A stretch of 64,000 bases of DNA from Nepenthes gracilis (taxonomy: Eukaryota > Streptophyta > Magnoliopsida > Caryophyllales > Nepenthaceae): positions 5,230,126-5,294,125 of the forward strand of contig BSYO01000036.1 in assembly GCA_033239525.1 (NCBI GenBank), read 5' to 3'. Positions 1-12,659 of this stretch are shown piece by piece; the stretch's first letter is position 1, and every line of letters begins with the position of its first letter. Below the pieces are notes generated by a model. That model saw only the letters and a list, made by a program, of their open reading frames with translations, was not told where the DNA came from and searched no databases. The position numbers and the translations under genes are program-made.

Positions 1-1339
1 AATGAGGTTATCTCATCGAAATGTGGTATGAAACAAAAATTATATGGGTAATCTGGATTGGGTACACATAGAATACCTAGAGTACGAGAAAGCACGTCCA
101 GGGTAATTCAAAGGGTACTCCCCCTTAAGTAGGTTGAGAAAGAAGTCGTCGTGAGGTCTAGATCATGTATATTGGCATAAAACTCTTGAATCAAGAGTCT
201 AGTGGGAGGAATTAGGTTAGTTAGAACCAACTCCCAATGCCGATCAATAAACATAGAGGAAATGGGGGGGGATCCAAAGTCGCAAGGTGAACTTTTCGGT
301 TAAGGGTAAGTTGCCTATGGGACATGCGTTTCTAAAATAGGTCCTCGGCAAAAAGACTAACAAAGCAGTTGGATGTTAAAGGCCCGCTAGCATAGGAACA
401 TTCACCAGCAGCCTTTTTAAAGAAGGACATCTAAGAAGCAGATATTTTTAGAGAAAAGTGGAGAGAGAGACGGTAAGGCACACCAATTGTAGACAAGGCC
501 AGCAACTATGGAATCCACTAGACCCCAACACACTAGGTCAAGAGAGAGGTGAAACTACCAAAGATCTATACAAGAGAAGTGTAAATCGGATAGCAGATAT
601 CCCAAAAACGTGGGTGGATTGTATAGCAAAATATCCAAAACCAAAGTCCATGACAAGGCTAGATATACACAATGTTTACACAACTAACTATAAATTGGGA
701 CTAAATATGGTGAGACATGAATAGATCGGACAAAATAAGGGAAGAAAAGTAGTGTTAATGAACTAGGATGAAAAACACCATTAACGGAGAGATTAAGCAT
801 AAGAACAAAAGGAAGAGGAAGAAGTTTACCTTGGATGCACCCACGATTTGTAAGGAGAAGAGTAGATTAGGAAGATTTGGAGAATATGGAGGTAGAGAGA
901 GGAGGAAAGAAGAGAGAACAATGAGAGATAGGAGTGGAGGGGGTGAGAAAATAGGGAAAGGTGCTCGAACGACGCTTGAAGATAAAGTGGTTAGCAAGGT
1001 AGTGCTCGAGCACCCCACGAGAGTGCTTGAGACAAGAGGGAGAGTGCTCAAGCGCGAGGGAGGCACGCGTCAAGCGTGCCTAATCTGGAAACAATGGTCA
1101 TCAGACACAAGGAATAGGACATCAATTTTTTTTTATTTTTTTGCAATAAATTAATTTGATATAATACATAGAGCATTGAATTATTATACCGGTCATGTTT
1201 CTCTATAATATATAATATCACTATTCTTGATCCATACTTTCTTTTCGGATTTAATTATTTTGTATAATTTTGCCACTTGATGATTCAATTGGTTGACATG
1301 ATTCATGAGTGTGTGCATCTTTATTCTTTAATTAAGATT
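1..1339. other. Unassigned region, no recognisable gene
   Basis: No protein family is recognisable here on either strand. The open frame at 458-724 (88 residues) has no motif that I know. A run of eight G at 264-271 preceded by GAGGAAAT looks like a polypurine tract, but no TG-type LTR start follows it. From about 750 to 960 the plus strand is strongly purine-rich. At 960-1085 there is a cluster of imperfect GTGCTCGAGC/GTGCTTGAGAC words like those inside the LTRs further right, so this part is probably decayed LTR sequence of an unknown element. Confidence 0.5.
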
Positions 1340-1399
1340 TTTACGAAAATGAGTTGCAAAATAATGGGGGTGAAGATGTTCAATTTTTTCACACCGATG

Positions 1400-3000
1400 G
1401 CATCTCAAGACAAATTTTGAAGAGAGAAAAGATTTGTTATCTTCGTTCCTAGTTTGATTAGAACCAGGGTCATTCCATTATTTGAGTAGATATTAGGCAC
1501 ATTAGCATTTATTTTTGTAAAACCTTTTGATCTGTAATCGATGGAGACAAATGATATGATTTTTTGTCTTGGAACAGAAGTGGTTGGGAGAAAGATAGTT
1601 TTTGAGTTAACATTAGTGTTCAATGTATTAGCAGAATATCCTGACCCCATTTTATTCCTGCTGACTTTTCCTAGACCGAGCATGCGGTCTAAATGCTTAG
1701 ATACACTTGAAAATTATTTTAGATCATTTTGAATACTTTCAATATCTGATTCAAGGGTATTGATTTTTTTATATAAATGATTTGTTTAATTTCTCAAGTT
1801 CTTATATTTTAGAGTCTAATTTAGTTCTAAGGTCAATTTTTTCTTTTTGATTGGACATATTAGTCTCCTTGATTTTCAGACACTCCCTAAATAATTTATC
1901 ATACACGTCCTGTTGGTCACAAAATTGAGTTTCTGACTCGTTCTCAGAGTCATCAGTTTGATCCAGGTTCTCTTTTAAATTCTCATCATTTCTACTCATG
2001 GAGGTGATGAAAGCCATATAGTTAGCTTGGCCATCTTCAGTACATTTTTCATTATCTTCTTTTTCATCATCACTCAATGTAGTATTAGCTTTCATGGTCA
2101 CTACTAGACCTTATTGGCATTTAAAATTTGGGCATTCAGCTCTAATATGTTCATAATCTTGGCATTTATGACATTATCCTCTTTGAAAGTTTTTTGATTT
2201 TATGACTTTGTTCCTACGTTTGTCTTTCTTGTCACTTTTGGAAGACAATAAAGTTTCTTTTATTTTTCTGATGGATATTTGTTCTTTTTCAAAAATATTT
2301 TAATGTTCTTAATAAATAGGGCAAAATCTTCATCCCCAATGAATTCTTCATTAGAATAATTAGCTATCACTTCCTTTATAGATTTTAATGTAATGGATTT
2401 ATTATTCTTTAATTGTGGCAAAGTGTATTTATATGTTTGTAGTGATCTGATAAGTTCTTTAATTTTTACCTTGTCACGATCCTTACTCTTCTCGATCGTA
2501 ATGACTTTGGGTTTAAATTGCTTAGGGAGTGATCTTAAAATTTTTCGGATAATTTTATTTTTAGGAATTATATCTTCTAAGTTAAATATGAAGTTTACTA
2601 TATCATTTAATTTTACTTAAAATTCATCAAAGGTTTTATCATTATTTATTTTGATTTTCTCAAATCTAGTAGTAAGTATCTGTAATTTTAAATTCTTTAC
2701 TAATTTCGTTCCTTCATGGGTAATTTTAAGAATATCTAAAGTATTTTTAGATATTTCACACATGAAAATATGTTTAACTTCTTTAGAAGACACAACCATA
2801 AAAATAGTATGAAACCCTTTACTATTCCAATTACAAGCATCAATTTCTACTTTTGTCCACAAGAACATAACTTTTAATTCATCACTAGTAACACTCCTAG
2901 GTGGAATCCACCCAGATTGTGTGCTGCACCATACCCGTTAATCCATGAATTTGAGGAAAACTCTCATGTGCACCTTCCAATAAGTATTGTTGCTCCCATC
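1400..3000 (-). pseudogene. Copia-type gag remnant (element F)
   Basis: Reading leftwards from about 2990, the frames show a Copia capsid. First comes a segment like the N-terminal DUF4219 part, around FDGSNNTYWKVHMRVF. Then comes a UBN2-like core at 2868-2617 with WTKVEIDACNWNSKG, CEISKNTLDILKITHEGTK and LTTRFEKIKINNDKTFDEF. A CCHC zinc knuckle follows at 2173-2132 (CHKCQDYEHIRAEC, spacing C-2-C-4-H-4-C), next to an acidic stretch at 2101-1802. A Ser/Asn-rich tail lies at 1683-1405. Stops and frame changes interrupt it, and no protease, integrase or RT is recognisable further left, so the element is truncated. The capsid style resembles plant Copia elements of the SIRE/Maximus type, but the lineage is inferred. 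It would have packaged element RNA in cytoplasmic particles. Confidence 0.75.
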
Positions 3001-3068
3001 AAAATAGAGAGGAATGGATAGAGAGTAGTTAGTATATATCTAGATCGGGGTCGTAAATCGGAGTGAAT

Positions 3069-3079
3069 CTCTGATACCA
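3069..3079 (-). promoter_or_regulatory. Primer-binding site of element F
   Basis: The minus strand reads TGGTATCAGAG, the usual plant Copia primer-binding site complementary to the 3' end of initiator tRNA-Met. It lies between the presumed LTR end (…CTTTCA, at about 3081) and gag, which sets the element's orientation. Confidence 0.75.
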
Positions 3080-4159
3080 ATTGAAAGAGATTAAGGAGTT
3101 CTTGATCTCAAATCGTTTCGACCTTTTCTCAGATCGCAGAATAAAAATATATACGAATATATAATACACTTACAATATATTTAGATCTAGATACACGGAT
3201 ATAAACAGTAAGAATAATAAATAACAATAATCAAGAAAGAATAATTGGTGATAAAAAAAAACTAAGATAATCACGGTTATCGAATAAAACCCACCGGGTT
3301 TCTACGGCCAATAAAAATAATGCATTGAAAAAGTTAACTTATAAATCGGGTGATACAAATGCTTTAATTTATCCAACTTACTCCCAACTTGTGACTCTTA
3401 TTGAAGAACTTCTAGGATTTGCCGTTGGTAATAGAACCGAATAGCTTCCAGTCTCTTGTTAGTTTTTCTCCACAAGCCGTAGAATTTTTGCACACCACTG
3501 GATCTCAATTTTCATGCTACTCATGTCTCTTACGAAGGTCAACATGTATAATAAGAAATCTTTAGGATTGATACTCTACGATCGATGAAGAGTTTTCTCA
3601 AAAAGAAGCCTTTTATAAGCTCTAAAGAGGGAATCTTTAGAGGAGCCACCATGCACAATATAATCACAAAAAAATTGCTACATAAGTTGTAAAAGGTAGG
3701 TGTATATAGGGTCTGAAATTAGGTCAAAGAATACAGCAATTAAAAAATGCACGTCCCAATACCGAGTGCCGCATTAGGCCTACATTGGATCATGCCTGAG
3801 CGTTCGAGTGCCAATTGGGTGCTCATCAGCCGTGCGTAATCTGAAAAGTGCACTTCGTATGCACCTTGAGTGCACCTCAAACGCGGGCATTCTAGAAAGG
3901 ACGCACACATCTTGGGTGTAGTTTGAGCATAGGCATTTTAGAAAGAGTGCTCATTCACGCCTCGGGCATACTTCAAGCATAGACTATTAGAAAATGTGGT
4001 TGTGTATGGATCAGGTATAAGGTAGATATGGATACTGAGAGTTGAGCATTTGCAAACATTAGGTATAAATCTGATGTACATCTTTATAATAATGGATAAT
4101 ATGCCAAACGAATAATCAGATATAGTCATGAAATATACCAACACATTATATGCCTTACA
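3080..4159 (-). repeat. Probable 5' LTR of Copia element F
   Basis: This segment lies just upstream of the PBS on the minus strand. Its minus-strand copy would start TGTAAGGC (4159) and end CTTTCA. No second copy is visible, so the right boundary rests only on the TG…CA rule and on where similarity to the neighbouring LTR of E begins. At 3750-3970 it holds a cluster of imperfect GTGCNCGAG/CTTGAG words. About 1.08 kb long. Confidence 0.45.
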
Positions 4160-5270
4160 ATCTCAAAAAATTAAAATAATCCAACTTGAAAACCAATAAC
4201 TAAATAATCAATTTTAATAATGGGTTATATATACTTTTAGTAATTTCAGACTGAAATGTTACTATTTAGACTTATAGGTGAGCCTTCTATAAATTACTTC
4301 CTCTATATGTGATCAAATATCACTTTTATTTTTTATCTATAGATGATAGGTAAAGTTTTCAAGTGTGTTTGACATATTAAAATGTTTAAATATATTATTT
4401 TTATTTATTTTTTATAATGGCTTTCAACAAAATATCAAATGGTGAATTCTATAATTAATTACAAAGCCTTTTCTCTTTATAGAAAAAGTACAATTCAAAA
4501 CTTTTTATCCTATAAGAAAGTATAAACTGATATAGTGATAAAATAGAGTTCAATTTAAATTGCTTATATGGAATACCGTATGTAAGTCAAATACACAAGT
4601 TTTTTAACTTTTCTTTTATAAATACTTTTATATATAACATATTCTCTAAAAATATTTATTTAATTTGTGAAGACAGACAAACCTTTTAAATTTTTTTGGT
4701 AAAACTTAACAAAATATTAAAACAATCAGTAAAAATCACATACATGCAATAATATTCAAAGTAAAAATTTCAAAAATGGCATGCGTCTATAATGAAAGAA
4801 GATTTATAAACAAAATTAAAGAATTTTGAAATTTGTTAAATAACAGATTTAGAAATATTTATATTAAACCTTTAATTTAACAAATTTGACTTTGAAAAAC
4901 TCTAAAATCTTCTTCTTCCTCTTTCTCTCTACTCTTCTTCTTTTTCTCCCTTATCTTTCTCTCTCCTCTCTCTCTTTTCTCCAATGAAATGGCTGAATAT
5001 TCACTCCAAGTGGCTTATAAACACAATTAGTGTATGAGCATCGCATCAAGTACCACAAATCTTTCCAAATTATGTATGAGCATTCCATATATGCACATTA
5101 AGCACAAATCTTTTATCTTAAACACGTATGAGTATAAAGGTAGACAATGACCAAACACTAGCCTAATTACTCATAATAGAATTATTTTTAAATTTATATA
5201 ATTATTTTTTAAATTAATCCAAAATTATATTAATAATATCATAATTTATAATTAAGAATTGGACATTATA
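4160..5270 (-). repeat. 3' LTR of element E (truncated at left)
   Basis: It matches 6990-8080 across most of its length, for example the pyrimidine-rich block CTTCTTCCTCTTTCTCTC at 4910 against the similar block at 7650. The minus-strand start reads TATAATGTCC (expected TGTAATG) at 5270. A polypurine tract, minus GGAAAGGAGAAT, abuts it at 5271-5282. The last ~790 bp seen in the partner LTR are missing here. Confidence 0.7.
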
Positions 5271-5389
5271 ATTCTCCTTTCCATTAAAATTTAATCCTTA
5301 AAATTTCATGTACCTCAATAAACAAACTAGATTATGATCTTTACATGGGTCCATCTCACTTCCGTTGTAGCCTCAAAATATACCAATCG

Positions 5390-6076
5390 TTATCAATCAT
5401 CTTCCGGACTCTTGATTGTCAGGTGAATCATCAACTTTAACAACTTCCAACTCACCAAATAAAACTCTCTCCTCCTCATGCTCAATGAGCAAAGTTCGAT
5501 CAAGAATTTTCCCATAAGTTCTCAAACATAAATGCCCGAATTGTTACTAAATTGAATCTTGCAAGCCTTCTAAAACTTTTTAGCCATCTTGTTTTCATTT
5601 GTCACTACACATGGGATAAATTGAGACAATTTTGTAAATTTAGTGTTAAGACAATTTTTAGCCACCGATAATATCCTTTGCCTTAAGTGGATAAACTCAT
5701 CTTTCTTTTACTCTCAAACACTAAAAATTTATTCGTTTTCCATGCTCAAAATTCTCTTCTTTATGTTACATCAACAGTCTGTCTTAACACCCAATTTATG
5801 AGTAGCAAATTTTATATTCTCTTCTTGAGGATAATTGATAACCTTAAGCACATTTTTTAGCTTATGGATTCAAATCTCTCCCTTTATTAGATTTGAATTA
5901 CCTAAAAATTCAAAAACTCTCCTTTCGAAAAATGATCAAAAAGCGTCATATCATGCTTCAAATTCCCACCTCCTTGCCCCGCCATAAGCTCCATATCTTG
6001 CAATTAAATCATCCAATCCATTATATTGACAAATTGGACATCAGGACCAAATATATTTTCATCGCAGCTAGATTCT
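5390..6076 (-). pseudogene. Gypsy gag fragment of element E
   Basis: On the minus strand this reads as a heavily mutated Gypsy capsid that follows the same order as the gag of D at 15400-15850. It has an N-terminal part with a repeated Gln/Met-rich segment, then a TFDHF-like motif, then the segment leading to 'NYL…E…VKF'. Several stops and frame changes are present, and it runs straight into the 3' end without pol. It is a decayed structural gene with no likely product. Confidence 0.55.
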
Positions 6077-6176
6077 AATCCTCAACTTCTGAACAGCTTA
6101 AGTAATCATCATACAATAAATTTTAAATATTAAGTTTCTCAAATTATATAAGATGCTTTTCTTACGAATCACTCTA

Positions 6177-8080
6177 ATATTATCTTTATCATACTCTCAA
6201 TACGAGTAGATAATAATTAAATAATAAATAAACATAATTAATTTTTTTAAATGAACAAAATCTAAATAAAATATTAAAAACCAGGTTAGACATAACAAAT
6301 CCAAAGACCAAAATAGTGTAAAGACCACAAACTATAATGGATATAGAATCTAACCAAACTAAATTCTATTTGGTTTCTAAACAATAATAATAAAATTTGC
6401 TCAATAAAAAACAACTTGTAAGAAAAACCGTTAGCAAAAAAATCAAATCATTAAGATATCAAACCTATATGAATCCAATTGATATAATGATCCCAATACA
6501 TAGACCCAAAACAAATTGAACGATAATCCAACACAAGTTTTAAAATTTAAAAAAAAATAGTCAAATAGACAATAAACCCAAAATATGAATCCCAAAATGC
6601 AAAATACATATGATCAAAATTTTCAAAATCCGCAATTATTATCTAATATTTTATAATATGAAAGAGCTAGAAGATAGGAAAATTTATGAATTTAAAACTT
6701 AATAAGTATCAATATATATAATGATAAATATAACTTTATAAAAATAAATGAATAGATGAAAAATAATAAAATACATGTAAAATCTAATATATATTAAATG
6801 TCTAATTATAATTTTGTATTTAAAATTTGTAATCTATATATAATGTCAAATAATATCAAACTGTTTAAAATCATCCAATATCCATATAATTTTAAAAGCT
6901 CAAAATTTGACATTGGATAATCTTAAATATCATATATATTACAGGTAAAACTTTTAAAACTCCAAAACATGCCAAACTAAGAATCACGGATCGAAAAATC
7001 AATTTTGATGAATGGTTGCACATATTTTCAATAACATTAGGTGAAAATATTATTATTTAGATTAGTAGATATACCATTTACAAATTATTTCCTACAAGTT
7101 AGATCAAACATCACTTTTTTCTATTCGTAGATAATAGTTGTAATTTTTAATTGTGTCTCATATATTAAAACATTTGAATATATTATTTTTCTTCAATACT
7201 TTATAATGGTTCTCAATATAAAAAATACTAATCAAAACTTTTTACTATATAGAAAAATATAAATTTATATAGATATAAAATAGAGTCTGATCCAAAATAT
7301 TTATATAAAATAACACATATAATATCAAATATATGAGTTTTCTAACCTTTCTTTTATAAATATTTTCATATATAATATATTATTTTAAAATATTCATTTA
7401 ATTTGTAAAAAAATAGACAAACTCTTTAAATTTTTAGTAAACTTTAATAAAATATTAAAATAATCACTAAAAATTATATATATGTAATAATATTTAAAAC
7501 AGGGATGTTAAATTTGACATGTATATACAATAAAATAAGATATATAAATAAAATTAAAAGATTCTAGAAAATTTTAAAAAATAGGTTGGAAAATATTTAT
7601 ATTAAATATTTGATCTAACAGATCCGACTATAAAAATTTTAAATTTTCATTTCATCCTCTTTCTCTCTCCTTATCTTTTTCCATTTCCTTTTCTTTCTTT
7701 TTCTTCTCTTCCTATTCTCTTGTGAAATGGCAAAACATTTGCACTAGGCAATTTATAAATGCAATTGGCACACAAGTGTTGCATTCAGTGCACATCAGAA
7801 GCTGTCAATCTATCTCATCGGTCCATAAGCGTCACATTAGATCCAACTCAAGCGCTACTATTTTGTGCAAAACATGCACAAATGTCCCATAAGCGCACAT
7901 CATGTGTGCCTTTTTTGCCTCAAACATGCACCAATATGGAGACAAATGCCAATCAAGTATTAAGTCTAATTCTTTAAATTTATTTTATTTTTTAAAATTT
8001 TTATTATATAATTATTTTTTAAATTAGTCCAAAATTATATTGATATTGCCATAATCCATAACTAAAAATCAAACATTACA
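6177..8080 (-). repeat. 5' LTR of element E
   Basis: This is the full-length LTR, about 1.9 kb, the same size as D's 5' LTR. The minus-strand start is TGTAATGTTTG at 8080, like the TGTAATGTCTG start of D's LTR. The end near 6177 is placed by aligning the leader (ATTAGAGTGA, then AAGAAAAGCAT) with element C's leader at 11681-11715. It contains GCGCACAT/CATGCAC-type words at 7780-7935. Confidence 0.65.
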
Positions 8081-10015
8081 TATGTGTTGTGTATCCATTT
8101 TGCTATGAGCTATTCATGGTCCTTAACAGTAATGTTGTCCATACGTCTCTCCTTCTAATTTTGAAAATATTGTGTTTTTACAGGCTGATTTTATAATTAA
8201 TGGTTTCTTATAATTATGAATCTATATTTCATTCAACCCTTTAAAAATAACCAATTAGCATTTAATCATTTCTAAATTATTTTAAAATAGTTTGTTTCGA
8301 TAAATAATCTTTTAATTTTCTTTAAAAATAATTAATTTTCTGCCTATCAATTTGGGTGAATTAAAAAATACTTTCTTTTTTCTCAAAAGATCAATCCCCA
8401 ATTCTATAGGAAGATAGCCCATGTATATATTTGACCATTTCCAAATCACAAGTTACAAAAATCCTCTCAATCATCATTATTGTAATTTATCTCCATTAAA
8501 AAAAATATCTATAAGATAAAAATTTAAAAAATATTTTTATAATTTTTTACTGATATAATATTTTATCTATTTTTATTTATATAATTTGACTATCGTGTCA
8601 TATTTAAAGATATTTTACATCATTTTATGTGAGAAATCAATCAATAAGATATGGAAAAATGAGAAAGACATAGACAGCCCCACAAAATCTGGAAAAGTCA
8701 TGAGAAAGTGATCGTTTGGTAATAATAATAGTATTTATTTTATTTTATTTTATTTTAATTATTTTTTAAAAAAGGTCTACGAGATTCGTATTGACTAGCT
8801 AGATAGAACACTTTAAGGATTGTCTCTGCCTTGCTTAGAGAGAAACGCTATTAATTTTAATTATTTATTTAAAAGTTAATAATAAAAAATTAACCATTTT
8901 AAAAAATTTAAGAACAACTAAAATCAACTATATATTTTAAATTTAAAAAATTTGAGAGGAAAATCAAACCTAAAAAATGATATTTTCTTTTATCTTACGA
9001 TAAGTGGCAAATTTGATTTGTCAAATAGTATAAGCAAATTCGGATCATCTATTTTCATAAGTTTTATTCATTTAATTTTTTTATAACTTATCTTTGGTAA
9101 TTTTTAAAATTTTAAATCAATATTTTTTTAAAAAAAAAGGTTAAAGTAAATTTTTAAATCCTAAATGTCAAAATATAAAAAGTTTATTTATAACAAGAAA
9201 CAATAAAAAAAAAGCTAGCTTTTTTTTTATGAATCCTTCAAAATTTATTAAAAAGATTCTCAAATTTATATTGTCCTTCTTGATTTATTTTTTCAAAGAA
9301 ATACTATTAAATTCTAGTTCAATAAGATAAAACTATAATTATATATAACCTTAATTTTTATATTTTGCCTATATTATTCAATTTTTTTCATAATTTCATA
9401 TAACTTTAAATTCTTTTTTTTTTCTTATAAAAATTATAGAAATTGATTGGAGACAACTTTAATTCAGAGGATCCAATCATCAACAATAAAGGCAAAATAT
9501 ATATAATCTTGACCCACGTCACTTTGGTAAAGAAGGGATAGACAGAAAAAAACAAAAGGCAATAATTTATAAGAAAAATAATTTGTTATAATTTAATAAT
9601 TATAAGTTTAAACTATAAAAATTAATTATGTAGTGCTGAATATAATATATTTAATAATTTCAAATTTTACAATATAATAGCCTTGTAAATTGATTCTGTG
9701 CTGTAATCTTTTTTGGAAAATGAAATATTTTCACTCTCATTTTACGGGATTAAAATAAATTTTAAATATAATCCCACTTAAATAAGATATACACCAAATA
9801 AGTTAAGATGTAGAATAAAAATTGAATTTATAATTATATATTTAATTTCATCTATAGAGAGAATATCAAATCTATCGGCTAGGCTTTTCTCCCTCCTCTG
9901 CTCTGGAAAAGCTTTGATTTTGGCCATTATCCATTTGAAAAAGACAATACTAAAAATCAACAATGACTAAAATCCATGCATCCAAACAAGTCATTTGCAT
10001 CAAAATATAATATAC

Positions 10016-10072
<57 letters not shown>

Positions 10073-10184
10073 TATGATGAAATTTATGATATAATGTACC
10101 ATTAGAACTTGAATTAGCAAATTTTTTAAGAAATATAATGAATTTCATTTGTAAGGCATATACATGACACATCCATAAAAACTT
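8081..10184. other. AT-rich unassigned spacer
   Basis: About 2.1 kb of very AT-rich DNA lies between elements E and C. I see no coding region, no paired repeat and no RNA gene. Homopolymer and ATTT runs are frequent (for example 8730-8770). It could be old host spacer or unrecognised repeat. Confidence 0.6.
10013..10074. repeat. Compound microsatellite (TA)n(CA)n(GA)n
   Basis: Three dinucleotide tracts follow one another directly: TA, then about 12 CA units, then about 11 GA units, ending in GATATGATG. A 71-residue open frame across it on the minus strand is a by-product of the repeat. Confidence 0.95.
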
Positions 10185-11677
10185 TGTGACAATTGAATGT
10201 TTAATATAATTTATGATGTCTGGAGTTAATGTGATATAGTGAAATCTTTAGATAAAACTTTTGTTTGGTTAAGGAAATTAAGTATGGAATAATTTGAAAT
10301 GATATTTGATAAGCACAAGAGCTATGTATAAGTATATTTGAGGTAAAATCATAACACTTAATGTGTATCTGATAGGCATTTATACTGGGTAAAATTAGTG
10401 TTTGTATATGATCCGCTCTCCAGCCTCCTATTTATGTAACTTTTAGCCTTTGTTAGCTCATTTCTTTCAAAGAAGTCAGATAAAGAAAAGATAAGAAGAG
10501 AGAGGAATAAAGATAGAGTAAATTTAAAGTATTTTCAAGCAATTTTTGATAAATCTAAGTTAAGGTAAATCCATCTAACTCATTTTTTTTCTTTGTTACT
10601 GAATTTTTCTAAACTTCTTTTTCATTTCTTGTTCAAATATTTATGTATATACCGTTAATCTATTTCTTTTAAAATGATGTTACATGGATATTAGATTTAT
10701 TTGTATTTTATGAGATTTTAAAGACTTATATATTAAATCAAGCATATTATTATAAATTCTCAGATCCTTGATAAAGTGGTGTTGCATATCCTTTTTGTGT
10801 AGATATTTGATGAAAACTCCACTCTAAATTTGGTCAAGATTATTTGTTCCCCATTTTTTTAAAACTAATTTATTGTGTGGAGTCCTTTATTTTTTTCTAA
10901 ATAAGAACTATTATAAAAAATTAATAAAATACATTAGAACATATTATAATATACTAATTTATAAGCAAAAGTCATTGTCTAATATTCATAAATTTAAAAA
11001 ATACTTTTGATCTTATCTATAGAAAATAATATATAACCAACCCATATATAGGTATTAAATAGTAATATATGGCTCGAGATATAGGGAAACTATTGTAGCC
11101 AAACTTTCGATATTCGATCCTAATTGGTGAGGTTATTACTCACATTCGTCCTTACTTTGTTTTCATTTTACATTAGTTTGTTATATGTTTATCATAATTC
11201 TTCTCATGTTTTTATCATTTATATTTACATATAAATTATACATCTATATTTTACTAAATATTTGGCTCACTATTGTCATATTCTTCAGACATTAGAAGAG
11301 CAGTTCAGAAGGATCAGTTTAAAAATAATATTATATTTTAGATGTTTTGATGTTATATGTTGTTTAGAATTAATCATTTGTTAAGCTATATATTCTAGTG
11401 GATGACACGCCTATTACTTTGAATTTTATATTTTTTGTAAATTAGATATTTATTCATAGATACTTTTACTTATTATTTGGTATTGAGTTGGTAATCAAAA
11501 TGTATATTTTTAGGTCAATTATCAAAGTCTTGATTGTAAATTTTTTTGGGACTTTGTATTTATATATTAGTAGTTTATCTAACATTGAGAGTAAGGTGAT
11601 ATTTTAATTTTAGGTTAAACTTATGATATCATTTTTACGTATGTTTTATATGATACACGTTTTAGGATTGGCATTAG
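10185..11677 (+). repeat. 5' LTR of element C
   Basis: It aligns with 23683-24669 and then 35293 onward. Shared landmarks include a GA-rich block followed by AGTAAATTTAAAGTATTTTC (10518) against its counterpart near 24040, and TTGGTCAAGATTATTTG (10835 against 24327). The start near 10185 (TGTGACAATTG) and the end near 11677 are approximate. The end is set by aligning the leaders of C, D and E. Confidence 0.65.
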
Positions 11678-11739
11678 AGTAAGGATAAAGAAAGCATATT
11701 AAATGCTTTGAACAACTAAACTTTTGTGATTTATTAAGT

Positions 11740-12350
11740 GATAGGTACGAAATTACAAAAGGTCAAGGTTACACTAGATCTAACAAAAAAAATGACCATT
11801 TTGCTATTATGGTAAGGAAAATGTAAGTTATGAATCTGATGGTTTAGAGGCAGCTGAACTCATACTAAGATGGAAATTCGGGGCATACTATGACAGTTTA
11901 TGAATGGTTTGCAAATAAGCATATGCCTGAACTTCTTGGAGATCTAGATTTGACTAAGGTGAAAATATAGATCTGTTGAGTAAAGAATGTATTTGAGATG
12001 ATCAATTTTTCAGATGAAAAAGGTTAATTTTGCCCCATACAAGTTAGATGGTTTAGCTAACTATTGATGGGTCTATAAAAGAGGATAATTTGGGATTTAG
12101 AGAATGAGAAAATTTTATGAGACGAATTTTGGAGGCATTTCTTGAAAAGTATTTTTCGACAAGCCTCTACAAACAAAATGAAAATGAATTTGCTTTGTTA
12201 AGATAAGGGAATTACACAGTGGTGGAATATGATACTAAATTTACCAAATTGGCTCGATTTGCCTCACACATAGTGATGAATGAGTCAAGAAAAGTTAGAA
12301 AAATATTTCAAGGCTTAGAAGATAGCATTCGAAGATAATTGATGTCTATA
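11740..12350 (+). pseudogene. Gypsy gag fragment of element C
   Basis: This is a broken capsid that reads, through several frames, like the conserved plant Gypsy Retrotrans_gag region. It has the 'F…LGDLDLTKV' segment at about 11940, 'FW..FLEKYFS' at about 12120, 'EFALL…G…TVVEYDTKFTKLARFA' at about 12190-12260, and 'RKIFQGLEDSIR' at about 12300. The zinc knuckle and most of the protease that should follow appear to be deleted before 12660. No functional product is expected. Confidence 0.6.
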
Positions 12351-12659
12351 CCTATGGGTAAGTCTCTAATAACTGACATTATATACCTAGGTATATAGTT
12401 TGGGTGTATGGGTTTGACTTAACAATAAATTTAATTTTTATTAGACATATATAAATTTGATGTAATCTTAGAAATAAATTATTAGACATGTTATTATGTC
12501 AGTATAAATTATTTCTACAAGATAGTGTGCTTTTTAATTTTGAGTTGTGAATCATTTTACTTTCATGGGAATAAATGAAACGATTCAGCCTATATAATTT
12601 TTTCCCTACACAGGCATGCCATTTAATAGAAGGTGGGTGTCAAGTATGCCTTGTCAATA
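12351..12659. other. AT-rich stretch replacing knuckle and protease in element C
   Basis: About 300 bp with no coding similarity lie where the zinc knuckle and most of the protease would be expected. It could be a deletion scar plus a small unrecognised insert. Confidence 0.4.

Larger units (their letters stand above)
4160..8080 (-). mobile_element. Element E: Ty3/Gypsy LTR retrotransposon remnant, internally deleted
   Basis: Two diverged direct repeats (about 4160-5270 and 6177-8080) flank only about 900 bp. That internal part reads on the minus strand as a decayed gag resembling the gag of elements C and D. The polypurine tract next to the left repeat and a gag leader next to the right repeat fix a minus orientation. 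Pol is absent. The left LTR is cut short where element F's LTR begins. It probably belongs to the same chromovirus-like group as C and D, because leader, gag and 3'-end motifs match them. Confidence 0.7.

Noticed and set aside
458..724. 88-residue plus-strand frame
   Set aside because: No motif, no family match known to me, and no regulatory context. Possibly part of a decayed repeat.
9957..10172. 71-residue minus frame rich in Ser/Leu and Val/Cys
   Set aside because: Translation of the TA/CA/GA microsatellite.
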